Source: Atopobium minutum | Lineage (GTDB): Bacteria > Actinomycetota > Coriobacteriia > Coriobacteriales > Atopobiaceae | DNA: 64,000 nt | Direction of reading: 5' to 3' | Assembly (NCBI GenBank): GCA_900105895.1 | Contig: FNSH01000001.1 | Coordinates: 558,001-622,000, forward strand | In this document: in pieces, positions 17,596 to 26,136 of the stretch | Layout of the letters: each line of letters starts with the position of its first letter | How positions within the stretch are numbered: position 1 is the first letter of the stretch | The notes under the pieces: generated by a model | What the model was told of the DNA's origin: nothing | Databases searched by the model: none | What the model saw: only the letters and a program-made list of their open reading frames with translations | Position numbers and translations under genes: made by a program

Positions 17596-19267
17596 GTAAA
17601 AACTCCTCTACGTCTTTGCGATAGTCCTCTACCAAGCTTACCCGCTGCCCATCAAACTCTAAAACGGTATCATCCACCAGATCATAGAGCAGCTCATTGA
17701 TGTGGTCAACCTCAACTGAAAGCATGCTACCCACGTCTGCTTTTGGAAGAGGTTTGCCTTCTAAGACAGCTTGCAGCAGCTGCTTTTGGTAATTGCCGAG
17801 AAGCCTTATGTTTGCTGCATTATTTATTTTGGATTCTAAGGGCATACCTGCTTCATCCACCAATAAGCTCATCTGCCGAGTCTCTTCTGAAGCCTGAGCT
17901 GCAAACGCGAGCTCACACTCAGACTCAAGCGCGCGTTCTTCCTCTACTAACAATACCTCACATATTTGAGCGGCATCACTACGAATAGCAGCTAAAGAGT
18001 CTAGATTAATACTTACCTGAGCAGCCTCAATACGGTTTTTCTCTTCCACTACCTGCTGAACCGCCTCGGTAACATACGAGCGTTGATACTTTGGAATCTC
18101 ACGCGGCTTAAGTGCTGTTACCTCTTGTAGGGTCTGGCGCAAGGCTACATCTATTTCATACAAGAGATTACCAAGTTCACCACTTTTCTTCTTGGCCTTG
18201 CAAGGCTTGGAAATAGTCCAGCGCCCATCATGGCAGCTATACACCACATGCCAAGGAGTTGCTCGTACTTGATCTGCATGTGCCTGCGGTGTATAAAAAA
18301 TGGCACCGGAAAACATAGTGTAGGGTTCACACACAGCTGGCCCAAACAGACCGTCAATATACCCCGTTTTCCTGCGCGTTTTGCAGTGATTAACCATCTT
18401 AATAAACACACGTGCACACGCTTGTTGTACCAATGCGGGATAGACAGTATAGAGTTTTGATTTTTCTAAATGATATGAACTCACACTACACAACAACTCA
18501 AACAACTGCCCCTCATTAATCTGTGAGGCCTGTGAGGAAGTAAGTTGCGCCTGTACAAGCTTTTGTTCCAGCTCTCGTAACTCGTATACTGCGTTGAAGT
18601 GCATAAAAGAAGCATGGGCATACTCTAGGGGCAAGTCATGCCATACGGCAAAATCCAACATCCAGGCCTGCAGATAGGCATCAAGAACTCTGTTGGCTCC
18701 ATCTTTGCAAAAGCTGTCGCGCAAAACGCCAAGCATAGTCATAGCTTGCTGAGCAGATGCCACGCCTACTTTACACAGCAGCTCATAGGCATACACAAAC
18801 AAAAAAGAGAGTGGAGCATGCGTAATGGTATGGTTTTTCAATTTGGTACGCCAGCTAAAATATGCGCGCGCATCCAAGTTACTCATATCTTCATACGTAG
18901 GGTAATAGCAGGAAAAATGACTGGTGTAGTCACAATCATCCTCAAAATCTGCCATAAAGGATGCCTGTTCATAAAACAGTTGAGAGCCCCCATAATGATA
19001 GTTATGCCATCCAGCTCGTTTGGCTAAACCACGCATCTCTAAAATACGCTGAGGTGTTGGCCGCGGTTTGTCCCGCTCCTTATCCTGTAACAACTGCCTG
19101 CCCGTACGTATAAGGGGCTTATCGCAATACTCCCTCTTGCTAAACGCACTAATCTCTCCAGCAGCAATTTTGGCCAAGATTTCTCGCGCAATACTCACCG
19201 CTCGAGATATACGCTCCTCGTCGGATTTAAGATAGTCATGCGAATATGTTCTCTTATTTTCGTACAT
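17585..19267 (-). CDS. TerB-N / TerB-C domain protein
   Basis: About 560 residues from ATG 19267. A TerB-N region (roughly 70-230) has FYEQASFMADFEDDCDY and the motif ARAYFSWRTKLK...FLFVYAYELL. The last 90 residues (NYQKQLLQAVL ... INELLYDLVDDTVLEFDGQRVSLVEDY) match TerB-C, in which a TerB-type metal-binding fold is expected. Published comparative genomics links TerB-N/TerB-C proteins to helicases and P-loop ATPases in DNA-processing stress systems. The start at 19267 rather than 19414 is favoured because the TATACT box lies just upstream, which would give a nearly leaderless mRNA. The reading frame also extends farther upstream without an RBS. Role in the module: probable sensor or scaffold. 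Confidence 0.8.
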   Translation of the reverse strand: MYENKRTYSHDYLKSDEERISRAVSIAREILAKIAAGEISAFSKREYCDKPLIRTGRQLLQDKERDKPRPTPQRILEMRGLAKRAGWHNYHYGGSQLFYEQASFMADFEDDCDYTSHFSCYYPTYEDMSNLDARAYFSWRTKLKNHTITHAPLSFLFVYAYELLCKVGVASAQQAMTMLGVLRDSFCKDGANRVLDAYLQAWMLDFAVWHDLPLEYAHASFMHFNAVYELRELEQKLVQAQLTSSQASQINEGQLFELLCSVSSYHLEKSKLYTVYPALVQQACARVFIKMVNHCKTRRKTGYIDGLFGPAVCEPYTMFSGAIFYTPQAHADQVRATPWHVVYSCHDGRWTISKPCKAKKKSGELGNLLYEIDVALRQTLQEVTALKPREIPKYQRSYVTEAVQQVVEEKNRIEAAQVSINLDSLAAIRSDAAQICEVLLVEEERALESECELAFAAQASEETRQMSLLVDEAGMPLESKINNAANIRLLGNYQKQLLQAVLEGKPLPKADVGSMLSVEVDHINELLYDLVDDTVLEFDGQRVSLVEDYRKDVEEFLRAN

Positions 19268-19283
19268 ATGTTCGTATAGTATA
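19261..19283 (-). promoter_or_regulatory. TerB promoter with near-perfect LexA/DinR-type box
   Basis: The minus-strand box at 19274-19261 reads CGAACATATGTACG, which matches the Gram-positive SOS consensus CGAACATATGTTCG at 13 of 14 positions. A TATACT -10 element (19283-19278) lies directly upstream. The box overlaps the predicted transcription start and the start codon. Confidence 0.6.
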
Positions 19284-19346
19284 GTCCATCTCCACCCACA
19301 AAAAAGGACCCGACGCAAACAACTCAAAACACGGTCTTCACCTATA

Positions 19347-19386
19347 CAAAAACCTCGCACCATAACAGTAATGCCATGATGCGAGG
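19347..19386 (-). terminator. feoB terminator
   Basis: CCTCGCA (19353-19359) pairs with TGCGAGG (19380-19386). On the minus strand it is followed by GTTTTTG. It isolates feo transcription from the TerB promoter. Confidence 0.65.
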
Positions 19387-19455
19387 AATATTCAGTTTGA
19401 CCAGGCGCTTGCACACACCCTCGTCGTTAGAACAAGGCTGGCCAGAGGTAGTAGA

Positions 19456-22092
19456 TTACGCAAGCTTCTCTACGATCTTGTCGTCAGTATGCTCGTGCTT
19501 TGGCATAGGACGGAACAGCTGGAACAACATGCCAGCCAAGGCAACAATCGCGATAACAGTCCATACACCAAAATGCCCAGTGGTGGCCAGTTCGTACAGC
19601 TGGTAGATAATCATACCAACTACCCAACCAAAGCCGCACTCATAGCCAATGGCAAACCAGAACCACTTAGGATCATCCATTTGCTTGCGGATGGTACCCA
19701 TAGCAGCAAAACAAGGTGCATTAAGCATGTTGAACGCTACAAACGCCAACATAGCACCCAGATTTAACGTACCGCCAAAGGTAAACATGTTGGCAAAGCC
19801 GTTCCACATAGATACCGAGTTCTCGCCAGCATCACCCAAACCATACAGGGCACCAAAGGTAGAAACCAGGTTCTCCTTAGCGATAAGTGCAGAGATGGAT
19901 GCAGAGGCAGCCTGCCAAGAATTGTTACCCAGAGGAATGAAGATAGTACCAACCCAGTTACCAACAGCAGCCAGCAGGGAGTAATCCATGTACTCCTCAG
20001 GAGCACCGTCAAGGCTCTCAAGGAAACCAAAGGCACCGCTGCCGCCATCCCAGGTAGCCCAACCAAAACGAGACAGAACCCAAATGCCTACAGCAGCCAA
20101 GAAGATGATGGTACCAGCCTTCTTAACATATGCGCTTACGCGCTCCCAAACATGCAGCCACCAAGACTTCAGTGCTGGAAGGTGATAATCAGGAAGCTCC
20201 ATTACAAATGGGGCAGGATCGCCTGAGAAGGGCTTGGTCTTCTTTAGCATGATTGCAGAGATAATGATGGACAAAAGACCCAAGAAGTAGAACATAGGAG
20301 CAATCCACCAGGCCTTAGAGCCACCCAGCAAAACGCCCATAACCAGTGCAATGATGGGCTGCTTAGCACCACAAGGAATCATGGTAGTAAGCATTGCGGT
20401 CATACGACGGTCATTCTCGTTCTCAATGGTCTTAGTTGCCAGAACGCCAGGAACGCCACAACCAGAAGAAACCAGTATAGGAATGAAGGACTTACCAGAC
20501 AGACCAAAGCGACGAAACACACGGTCCATAACAAAGGCAACACGACTCATGTAGCCGCAGTCCTCAAGGAAGCACAGCAAAACAAACAGGACAAACATCT
20601 GAGGAATGAAGCCCAAAACAGCACCAACGCCACCGACAATACCCTCTGTAACCAAAGAGACCATCATAGGAGATGCGCCAGCATTGGTAAGCCAGCCCTC
20701 GATAGCAGTAGGAATGGAAGGAACAAAGCCCTCGTAATCCTCGGCAGCAGGCTCATTTGCAGCGCCTTCAGCAGCTGCCACAAAGTCATCTGCGTCAATC
20801 TTTTCGATAGTTTGGAGCTGAACGCTCTTATCGGCAGGCATACCTTCTGCATCAACCTTAGTTACAGGCTCGTCATCAACATCTACAAGGTTGCCATCCT
20901 CATCATGGATGGGAACATCCTTGGCAACAACGCCTGTCTCTTTAGCAGCGGCAGCAAACGTAGTAACGGCCTCAGTGTCACCCTCGGAAACTGCATCTGC
21001 AACACCCTCGGTGTCAACACCAGCCTCTTCGGCAGCGGCAATATAGCCCTCGACCTTATCGCCATAGTGCTCGCCATCCCAAGCTTCCTTGGCCTCTGTG
21101 TAGGCATTGGAACCAGAAGCAGAGATAAAGAAACCGTCACTAAACAGATTATCGTTAACCCAGTCACTGGCAGGAGTACCTACAGCTACCAGCGCAAACC
21201 AGTACATGAAGGACATGACTGCAATAAAGATGGGAATACCCAGCAAACGAGAGGTAACGACCTTGTCGATCTTTTGAGAGATAGTAAGCCGAGCAGGAGC
21301 CTTGGTTACGCACTCCTCCATGATGGAAGAAATCCACTCATAGCGATCTGAGGTAATGATGGACTCAGAGTCATCATCGCGCGCCTCTTCCACAGGGGTA
21401 ATAAGCGTCTCGATCTTAGCAAGAGATTCTTCAGACAGGTTAAGGGGCTTAATTGCCTCTACGTCACGCTCAAACAGCTTGATGGAATACCAACGCAGAG
21501 TGTGGGGCTCAACCTTGTCCTTGATCTCAGAAGCAATGGCCTGCAATGCAGACTCAACCTCAGGAGTAAACAGCTTAATACCCTGGCTAACCTTATGCTG
21601 CTTGCCAGCATCAATTGCGGCGTTTACCAGCTCGGTAACGTTGGTGTTGCGCAGAGCAGAGATCTCAAGAACATCCACACCCAAACGCTCGGAGAGCAGT
21701 GCGGCGTTAATTACATCGCCACGCTCTTTGAGAAGGTCGCACATGTTAAGGCCGACAACAACAGGACGGCCGGTCTCGAGCATCTGCGTTGCCAAATACA
21801 GGCTGCGCTCGATGTTGGTTACATCGATCAGGTTAATAACAGCATCGGGCTTCTCGTTAATGACAAAGTCACGCGAGACTACCTCTTCAGGAGAGTAAGG
21901 ACTCATCGAGTAGATGCCGGGAAGGTCGGTAAACAGAACGTTCTTGTCCTTCTTCCAGGTAGCCTCTTTTTTCTCAACCGTAACGCCAGGCCAGTTACCC
22001 ACGTAGCCATTTGATCCAGTTAGCTCATTGAACAGCGTGGTTTTACCGCAGTTAGGGTTACCAGCAAGTGCAATATTGATCATATCTGCCAT
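19456..22092 (-). CDS. feoB: Ferrous iron transporter FeoB
   Basis: This 878-residue inner-membrane Fe(II) transporter has a G1 motif GNPNCGKTT (10-18), G3 DLPG, and NLIDVTN followed by the cytosolic helical domain. The membrane part follows, with gates of the type FIPILVSSGCGVPGVLATKT and IPCGAKQPIIALVMG. An unusual stretch of about 130 residues (roughly 325-460), rich in Asp, Glu and Ala, is inserted after the first membrane helix and lies in the extracytoplasmic loop. The rest looks complete. The downstream end is closed by a terminator. It is co-transcribed with two feoA genes, which lie 10 and about 350 bases upstream. Confidence 0.97.
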   Translation of the reverse strand: MADMINIALAGNPNCGKTTLFNELTGSNGYVGNWPGVTVEKKEATWKKDKNVLFTDLPGIYSMSPYSPEEVVSRDFVINEKPDAVINLIDVTNIERSLYLATQMLETGRPVVVGLNMCDLLKERGDVINAALLSERLGVDVLEISALRNTNVTELVNAAIDAGKQHKVSQGIKLFTPEVESALQAIASEIKDKVEPHTLRWYSIKLFERDVEAIKPLNLSEESLAKIETLITPVEEARDDDSESIITSDRYEWISSIMEECVTKAPARLTISQKIDKVVTSRLLGIPIFIAVMSFMYWFALVAVGTPASDWVNDNLFSDGFFISASGSNAYTEAKEAWDGEHYGDKVEGYIAAAEEAGVDTEGVADAVSEGDTEAVTTFAAAAKETGVVAKDVPIHDEDGNLVDVDDEPVTKVDAEGMPADKSVQLQTIEKIDADDFVAAAEGAANEPAAEDYEGFVPSIPTAIEGWLTNAGASPMMVSLVTEGIVGGVGAVLGFIPQMFVLFVLLCFLEDCGYMSRVAFVMDRVFRRFGLSGKSFIPILVSSGCGVPGVLATKTIENENDRRMTAMLTTMIPCGAKQPIIALVMGVLLGGSKAWWIAPMFYFLGLLSIIISAIMLKKTKPFSGDPAPFVMELPDYHLPALKSWWLHVWERVSAYVKKAGTIIFLAAVGIWVLSRFGWATWDGGSGAFGFLESLDGAPEEYMDYSLLAAVGNWVGTIFIPLGNNSWQAASASISALIAKENLVSTFGALYGLGDAGENSVSMWNGFANMFTFGGTLNLGAMLAFVAFNMLNAPCFAAMGTIRKQMDDPKWFWFAIGYECGFGWVVGMIIYQLYELATTGHFGVWTVIAIVALAGMLFQLFRPMPKHEHTDDKIVEKLA

Positions 22093-22102
22093 AATTCCCT
22101 AC

Positions 22103-22414
22103 CTACGCTTCTGTAACAACATCATCGGCTGTATCTACAACATCGACCGTATCGACAATATCGGTCACTTCAATTACCTGAGCCTCATCTTTGCGCAGAG
22201 TCAACTCATACCCACGTACGGTTACCTCAATTGGGTCACCAAGTGGTGCGACCTTATGAACAAGAACCCTTGTACCCTTAGTAAGGCCCATGTCCATAAT
22301 ACGGCGCTTAATTGCACCAGTGCCTGTAAGCTTGACTACTGTGCAAGCTTCACCAACGTTAACATCGCGAAGTGTTGGCATATTCCTTCCTTCCATCGCG
22401 TCACTAATACACAA
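22103..22414 (-). CDS. feoA: FeoA domain protein (second copy, adjacent to feoB)
   Basis: This 103-residue SH3-like protein has the FeoA pattern: PTLRDVNVGEACTVVKLTGTGAIKRRIMDMGLTKGTRVLVHKVAPLGDPIEVTVRGYELTLRKDEA. FeoA supports FeoB on the cytoplasmic side and is needed for full transport in several bacteria. The C-terminal tail adds about 25 residues rich in Asp and Val. The gap to feoB is 10 bases, so coupling is expected. The start at 22414 has GGAAGG upstream on the minus strand. Confidence 0.95.
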   Translation of the reverse strand: MCISDAMEGRNMPTLRDVNVGEACTVVKLTGTGAIKRRIMDMGLTKGTRVLVHKVAPLGDPIEVTVRGYELTLRKDEAQVIEVTDIVDTVDVVDTADDVVTEA

Positions 22415-22440
22415 ATTAAAAGCTATCTATAAGGTAAAAG

Positions 22441-22707
22441 CTAATTTACATAAATGTGAGATGCCATTTTGCGGTCAAGTCCAAAGGTGGATCCCTTGAT
22501 GCCTACAACTACATCGCCATTGATGCGGGATAAAACCTTAATCTCAGCTCCCTCTACAAAGCCGAGCTCTGAAAGATGCTGACGCATAGACGGTGAGCCT
22601 TTGATACGGGCAACATGCACAATCCCACCATCATGAATGAGCGATAAGGGCATTTGTGGTGTAGCAGAAACAGAGGTACGCGTACCATCAGTAAAATTGC
22701 TACTCAT
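22441..22707 (-). CDS. feoA: FeoA domain protein (first copy)
   Basis: This FeoA-like protein of about 88 residues starts at ATG 22707 (MSSNFTDGT) with GGAG six bases upstream. It is preferred to 22809, whose extra codons have no RBS and run into the GTTAAC repeats. The core (HVARIKGSPSMRQHLSELGFVEGAEIKVLSRINGDVVVGIKGSTFGLDRKMASHI) is an SH3-like FeoA fold. Two feoA genes before one feoB are common in Firmicutes and Coriobacteriia. It is the promoter-proximal gene of the feo operon. Confidence 0.9.
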   Translation of the reverse strand: MSSNFTDGTRTSVSATPQMPLSLIHDGGIVHVARIKGSPSMRQHLSELGFVEGAEIKVLSRINGDVVVGIKGSTFGLDRKMASHIYVN

Positions 22708-22759
22708 TTCCTGCTCCAAACAGATATACCTACTCCTAATCCACAGTAACATTGATAGT

Positions 22760-22820
22760 GTTAACTTGGACTGAGAGACAATGTTAACCTGATTAAACAC
22801 TAATGGCAACCGTGGTTAAC
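22760..22820 (-). promoter_or_regulatory. feo upstream region with three GTTAAC sites
   Basis: GTTAAC occurs at 22760-22765, 22783-22788 and 22815-22820, upstream of the first feoA start. Iron-dependent regulators of the DtxR family bind AT-rich inverted repeats containing TTA..TAA half-sites. Control by such a repressor is a hypothesis. Confidence 0.35.
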
Positions 22821-22960
22821 TATTTTTATGTAATAATTTTTGCGCAGAGCGGTAGGTAAGAGTGGGTTGTCGTTAAATTACACCCCCGCTTTCTCCTGTA
22901 ATGTTACGAGACTCAACAAGAACCATATTGCCCTAACACCACGAGAAGAAGTCATTGAAC

Positions 22961-22993
22961 GTGTGTGTACAAACGATGCTCTTGTATACACAC
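22961..22993. promoter_or_regulatory. Inverted repeat upstream of gntR
   Basis: GTGTGTGTACAA (22961-22972) and TTGTATACACAC (22982-22993) are inverted repeats with one mismatch. TTGTATACAC resembles FadR/GntR-type operator half-sites. The site lies in the 330-base gap between feoA and gntR, where I see no gene. Confidence 0.35.
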
Positions 22994-23139
22994 TCCTAAC
23001 CATTAACTAAAAAGCAACGCTTACGAGTCTTCTACCTCCAATAATCGAAAAACGCTCCACTATATCGCTCAGATTTATACGTAATTGATATATTTGCGCT
23101 ATGACAACAGACTGAAACAGCAAAGAAGCTAGGTGTGCT

Positions 23140-23892
23140 ATGAGCGCAACAACCATTGGAGGCAATCAAAAACCTGAGTCCATTACCGATTCTCTGGTAG
23201 TGCTTCCTCGTATAGAGAGTGAGACCGGTTCCGCATACGCCTACCGTGTATTGGAATACAACATTCTCATGCTGCACATGACTCCTGGCGCATGGATACG
23301 AGAACGCCTTATTGCCGATAAGCTCGCTGTATCTCGCACGCCTGTTCATGAAGCAATTGGCTTGTTGCGCGATCGCCGTCTGGTTGATGTGGCACCCCAA
23401 AGTGCCACCCATGTCTCCCTTATTAGTATTGATGCTCTACGACAAGGCATTTTTTTGCGCTCTGTTATTGAACCAATAATTATTTCTCAGCTGGTAGGCA
23501 ATGTATCTGATGAGTTCTTACAAAAACTAAACAAAAATATTCAAGTACAAAAACAGCTAGTAGAGAGCTCTGCAGATATTTATTTATACACTCAAGTTAC
23601 CAGTGAGTTTTGGGAGTTGCTTTATACTGCGGCCCACAAAGGCTATCTGTGGGAATTGCTCTATCAGGCGACGGTGCCCCTAGAGCGTCTGCGTTATATC
23701 CTGCTTCTTACCAAGCTTATAGAGCCCAATACACACTATTGTCAGCAGCTGTATAAGTATTTATATCTGGGAATTAATGACAGTATTGGTATTAACCAAG
23801 CTATCCAATCAGAAATTAACAGCTCAGTACAAAAACTTGATGTTGTTATGGAACGGTTCCCTCAGTACTTTACTGATGCGCCTACCTTGTAG
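23140..23892 (+). CDS. GntR-family transcriptional regulator
   Basis: This 250-residue regulator has a winged helix-turn-helix at about residues 35-95 (VLEYNILMLHMTPGAWIRERLIADKLAVSRTPVHEAIGLLRDRRLVDV) and an all-helical C-terminal domain of the FadR/FCD type. That domain normally binds a carboxylate ligand through metal-binding histidines; a short run of histidines is present (AAHKGYL) but not the full FCD ligand set. It is a plus-strand single gene. A palindromic operator-like site lies about 150 bases upstream. The regulated genes cannot be named from this window. Confidence 0.85.
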   Translation: MSATTIGGNQKPESITDSLVVLPRIESETGSAYAYRVLEYNILMLHMTPGAWIRERLIADKLAVSRTPVHEAIGLLRDRRLVDVAPQSATHVSLISIDALRQGIFLRSVIEPIIISQLVGNVSDEFLQKLNKNIQVQKQLVESSADIYLYTQVTSEFWELLYTAAHKGYLWELLYQATVPLERLRYILLLTKLIEPNTHYCQQLYKYLYLGINDSIGINQAIQSEINSSVQKLDVVMERFPQYFTDAPTL

Positions 23893-23945
23893 CCCTACTG
23901 ATACCCCTGCTTCATAGCACAGCGAGAACAACATAAAAGAGAAAG

Positions 23946-23982
23946 AAAAATCCTGTAGCTCACACTGAACCACAGGATTTTC
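23946..23982. terminator. Bidirectional terminator between gntR and aspS
   Basis: AAAATCCTGT (23947-23956) pairs with ACAGGATTTT (23972-23981). A- and T-rich flanks on both sides allow termination of both convergent genes. Confidence 0.75.
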
Positions 23983-24088
23983 TCGGTATCAAACTAATGC
24001 CCAAAGCCTCTGTTCAAAGCTCAGGTTCAAAGCTTATATCCAGACGTGCCCGCAAAGTCGCTGAGATCATCTGCAAGGTCGTTTAAGG

Positions 24089-25852
24089 CTAGCGTATACG
24101 CAAAGATACTTCCTTAAGCTGTTGCGTGGAGACTTCACTCGGGGCAGCGCTCATAAGATCAGAGCCGGAACTCGTCTTAGGGAATGCCATAACATCACGA
24201 ATGGAATCACAACCAGCTAACAGCATACAAACGCGATCCAAGCCCAAGGCAAAACCACCCATAGGAGGAGCACCAAACTCCAGGGCTTCCATGAGGAAGC
24301 CAAATTGCTCACGCGCGCTGTGCTCATCAAACCCAAGCTTCTCTAGAATACGCATCTGAAGAGCAGCGTCATGAATACGCATGCCACCGCCGCCAGCCTC
24401 GTATCCATCCATGACAAAGTCGTAGGTATGAGAACCAATGGCTAAAGGATCGCTATCCAAAAGCTCAATTTGATCCTCAAGTGGCTGAGTAAAGGGCTGA
24501 TGTTCTGCCGCATAGGCTTTGCGGTCCTCATCCCAGTGGAACAGGGGGAAGTCAACAACCCACAAGAAGTCATGACCTTCTCGCTTGATGTCCAAAGCGT
24601 TAGCCATGTGTGTACGCATGCCGCCCAAAATGGTATCCGTATCAAGACGACTACCCACAGCAAACATGACCAAATCTCCTGGCTCCACTTCCATAGCCTC
24701 ACGTAGATTTGTCATCTCTTCCTCGGAGAAGAACTTTACAATGGGGCTGGTAACAGAACCATCCTCGCGAAATGCTATGTAAGCAAGACCCTTGGCACCA
24801 AAACCAGCGGCAGCATCTGCGAGCTTATCAATCTGAGCACGAGGCCACTTGCCAGCGCCCTTGGCATTAAGAGCCTTGACGTATTGACCATCGGTGGTAG
24901 CGGCGCTACCAAACAACTTAAATTGAGACTGAGAAAATATGTCACTCACATCATGCAAGGTCATGTCAAAGCGTGTGTCGGGCTTATCGACACCATAGGT
25001 ATCCATGGCATCCCAATAAGAAATACGACGCAAAGGCACGGGCATATCTACGCCCACCTTGGCAAAGGCACTGGACAAGATCTCTTCCAAAGACGACATC
25101 ACGTCGTCCTCAGACACAAAGCTCATCTCTATGTCCACCTGGCTAAACTCAGGTTGACGATCCGCACGCAAATCCTCGTCACGGAAACACTTTGCCACTT
25201 GGTAGTAGCGCTCAACACCGGCAACCATAAGCATCTGCTTAAGCAGCTGAGGCGACTGTGGCAGCGCATAAAAATGGCCAGGCTGCACGCGGCTGGGAAC
25301 CAAGAAGTCGCGAGCGCCTTCGGGCGTAGACTTAAAGAGTGCCGGAGTTTCTACTTCCATAAAGTCTTGGTCATGGAAGGCTTGACGCAACGCAAAAGTA
25401 AAATCAGAGCGCAGTTGCAAATTGCTCATCATGTGAGGGCGGCGCAGATCCAAATAGCGATAGCGCAAACGCACATCCTCAGAGCTGTCCAGACGATCCT
25501 CAATGGGGAACGGAGGCGTCTTTGACGTGTTGAGTACCTCAATTTCTGATACCAGTACCTCAATATCGCCCGTTTGAAGCTTGGGGTTATTCATACCCTC
25601 TGGACGACTGCGGACAATACCAACCACCTTGATGGGCCATTCAGAACGGACCTTCTCGGCCTGATGAAATGCCGAACCACCAGAGTGATCAGGGTCAAAA
25701 GAAATCTGGGTTACACCTGCACGATCGCGCAGGTCAATAAAGATAAGCCCGCCGTGATCACGACGACGCCACACCCAACCAGTAAGGGTTACCGTAGTTC
25801 CAATATCGGAGCTGCGAAGCTGACCACAGTCGTGCGTGTGCATAGAATGCAT
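24089..25852 (-). CDS. aspS: Aspartyl-tRNA synthetase
   Basis: This 587-residue class II synthetase has an N-terminal OB-fold anticodon-binding domain (TVTLTGWVWRRRDHGGLIFIDLRDR, about 15-45), motif 2 of the FRDEDLRADRQPEFSQVD type at about 220-235 and motif 3 GLDRVCMLLAG near 535. The GAD insertion domain between motifs 2 and 3 (about 290-420) marks the long bacterial form. It charges tRNA-Asp. The start is ATG 25852, with AAAGGA before it. A stable hairpin lies directly upstream (see that entry). Convergent to gntR. In this genome region hisS is not directly linked, unlike many Firmicutes. Confidence 0.98.
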   Translation of the reverse strand: MHSMHTHDCGQLRSSDIGTTVTLTGWVWRRRDHGGLIFIDLRDRAGVTQISFDPDHSGGSAFHQAEKVRSEWPIKVVGIVRSRPEGMNNPKLQTGDIEVLVSEIEVLNTSKTPPFPIEDRLDSSEDVRLRYRYLDLRRPHMMSNLQLRSDFTFALRQAFHDQDFMEVETPALFKSTPEGARDFLVPSRVQPGHFYALPQSPQLLKQMLMVAGVERYYQVAKCFRDEDLRADRQPEFSQVDIEMSFVSEDDVMSSLEEILSSAFAKVGVDMPVPLRRISYWDAMDTYGVDKPDTRFDMTLHDVSDIFSQSQFKLFGSAATTDGQYVKALNAKGAGKWPRAQIDKLADAAAGFGAKGLAYIAFREDGSVTSPIVKFFSEEEMTNLREAMEVEPGDLVMFAVGSRLDTDTILGGMRTHMANALDIKREGHDFLWVVDFPLFHWDEDRKAYAAEHQPFTQPLEDQIELLDSDPLAIGSHTYDFVMDGYEAGGGGMRIHDAALQMRILEKLGFDEHSAREQFGFLMEALEFGAPPMGGFALGLDRVCMLLAGCDSIRDVMAFPKTSSGSDLMSAAPSEVSTQQLKEVSLRIR

Positions 25853-25863
25853 AGTGTTCCTTT

Positions 25864-25910
25864 CGTCTGGATCACCCCGTGTCGGTCCGGGTGACCTATA
25901 CCTTCAGACG
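25864..25910 (-). promoter_or_regulatory. Structured 5' leader of aspS
   Basis: CGTCTG (25864-25869) pairs with CAGACG (25905-25910), and TCACCC (25872-25877) pairs with GGGTGA (25889-25894), giving a two-part hairpin ending 11 bases before the start codon. No T-box consensus is present. It may affect translation or mRNA stability. Confidence 0.4.
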
Positions 25911-26136
25911 ACGCAACCGGCGTAGACAGCGTGAGTTGCGCACATTTTTCCTATGGTAGCAGCATACAAAGGCCTTCATACCTAGAACAAAAAAGAAATG
26001 AAACCTCTACGCTTGCGCTACCTTCTACCTAACTAACATTCCGTTTCCCGAGAAGGTCTTACAGCCGTGAAAGATACGCGCATAGAGCGGTAAGATTTGG
26101 GTAATGGAACTTGTCCCTACTAGGAAAGGACCAACC

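Noticed and set aside
10582..19283. Complete BREX system
   Set aside because: Only BrxD-type ATPase and Lhr-like helicase are present; PglX, PglZ, BrxA and BrxB-type genes are absent within the window, so I call it a TerB/ATPase/helicase module instead.
25864..25910. T-box riboswitch upstream of aspS
   Set aside because: No T-box core or antiterminator sequence, and the leader is too short.
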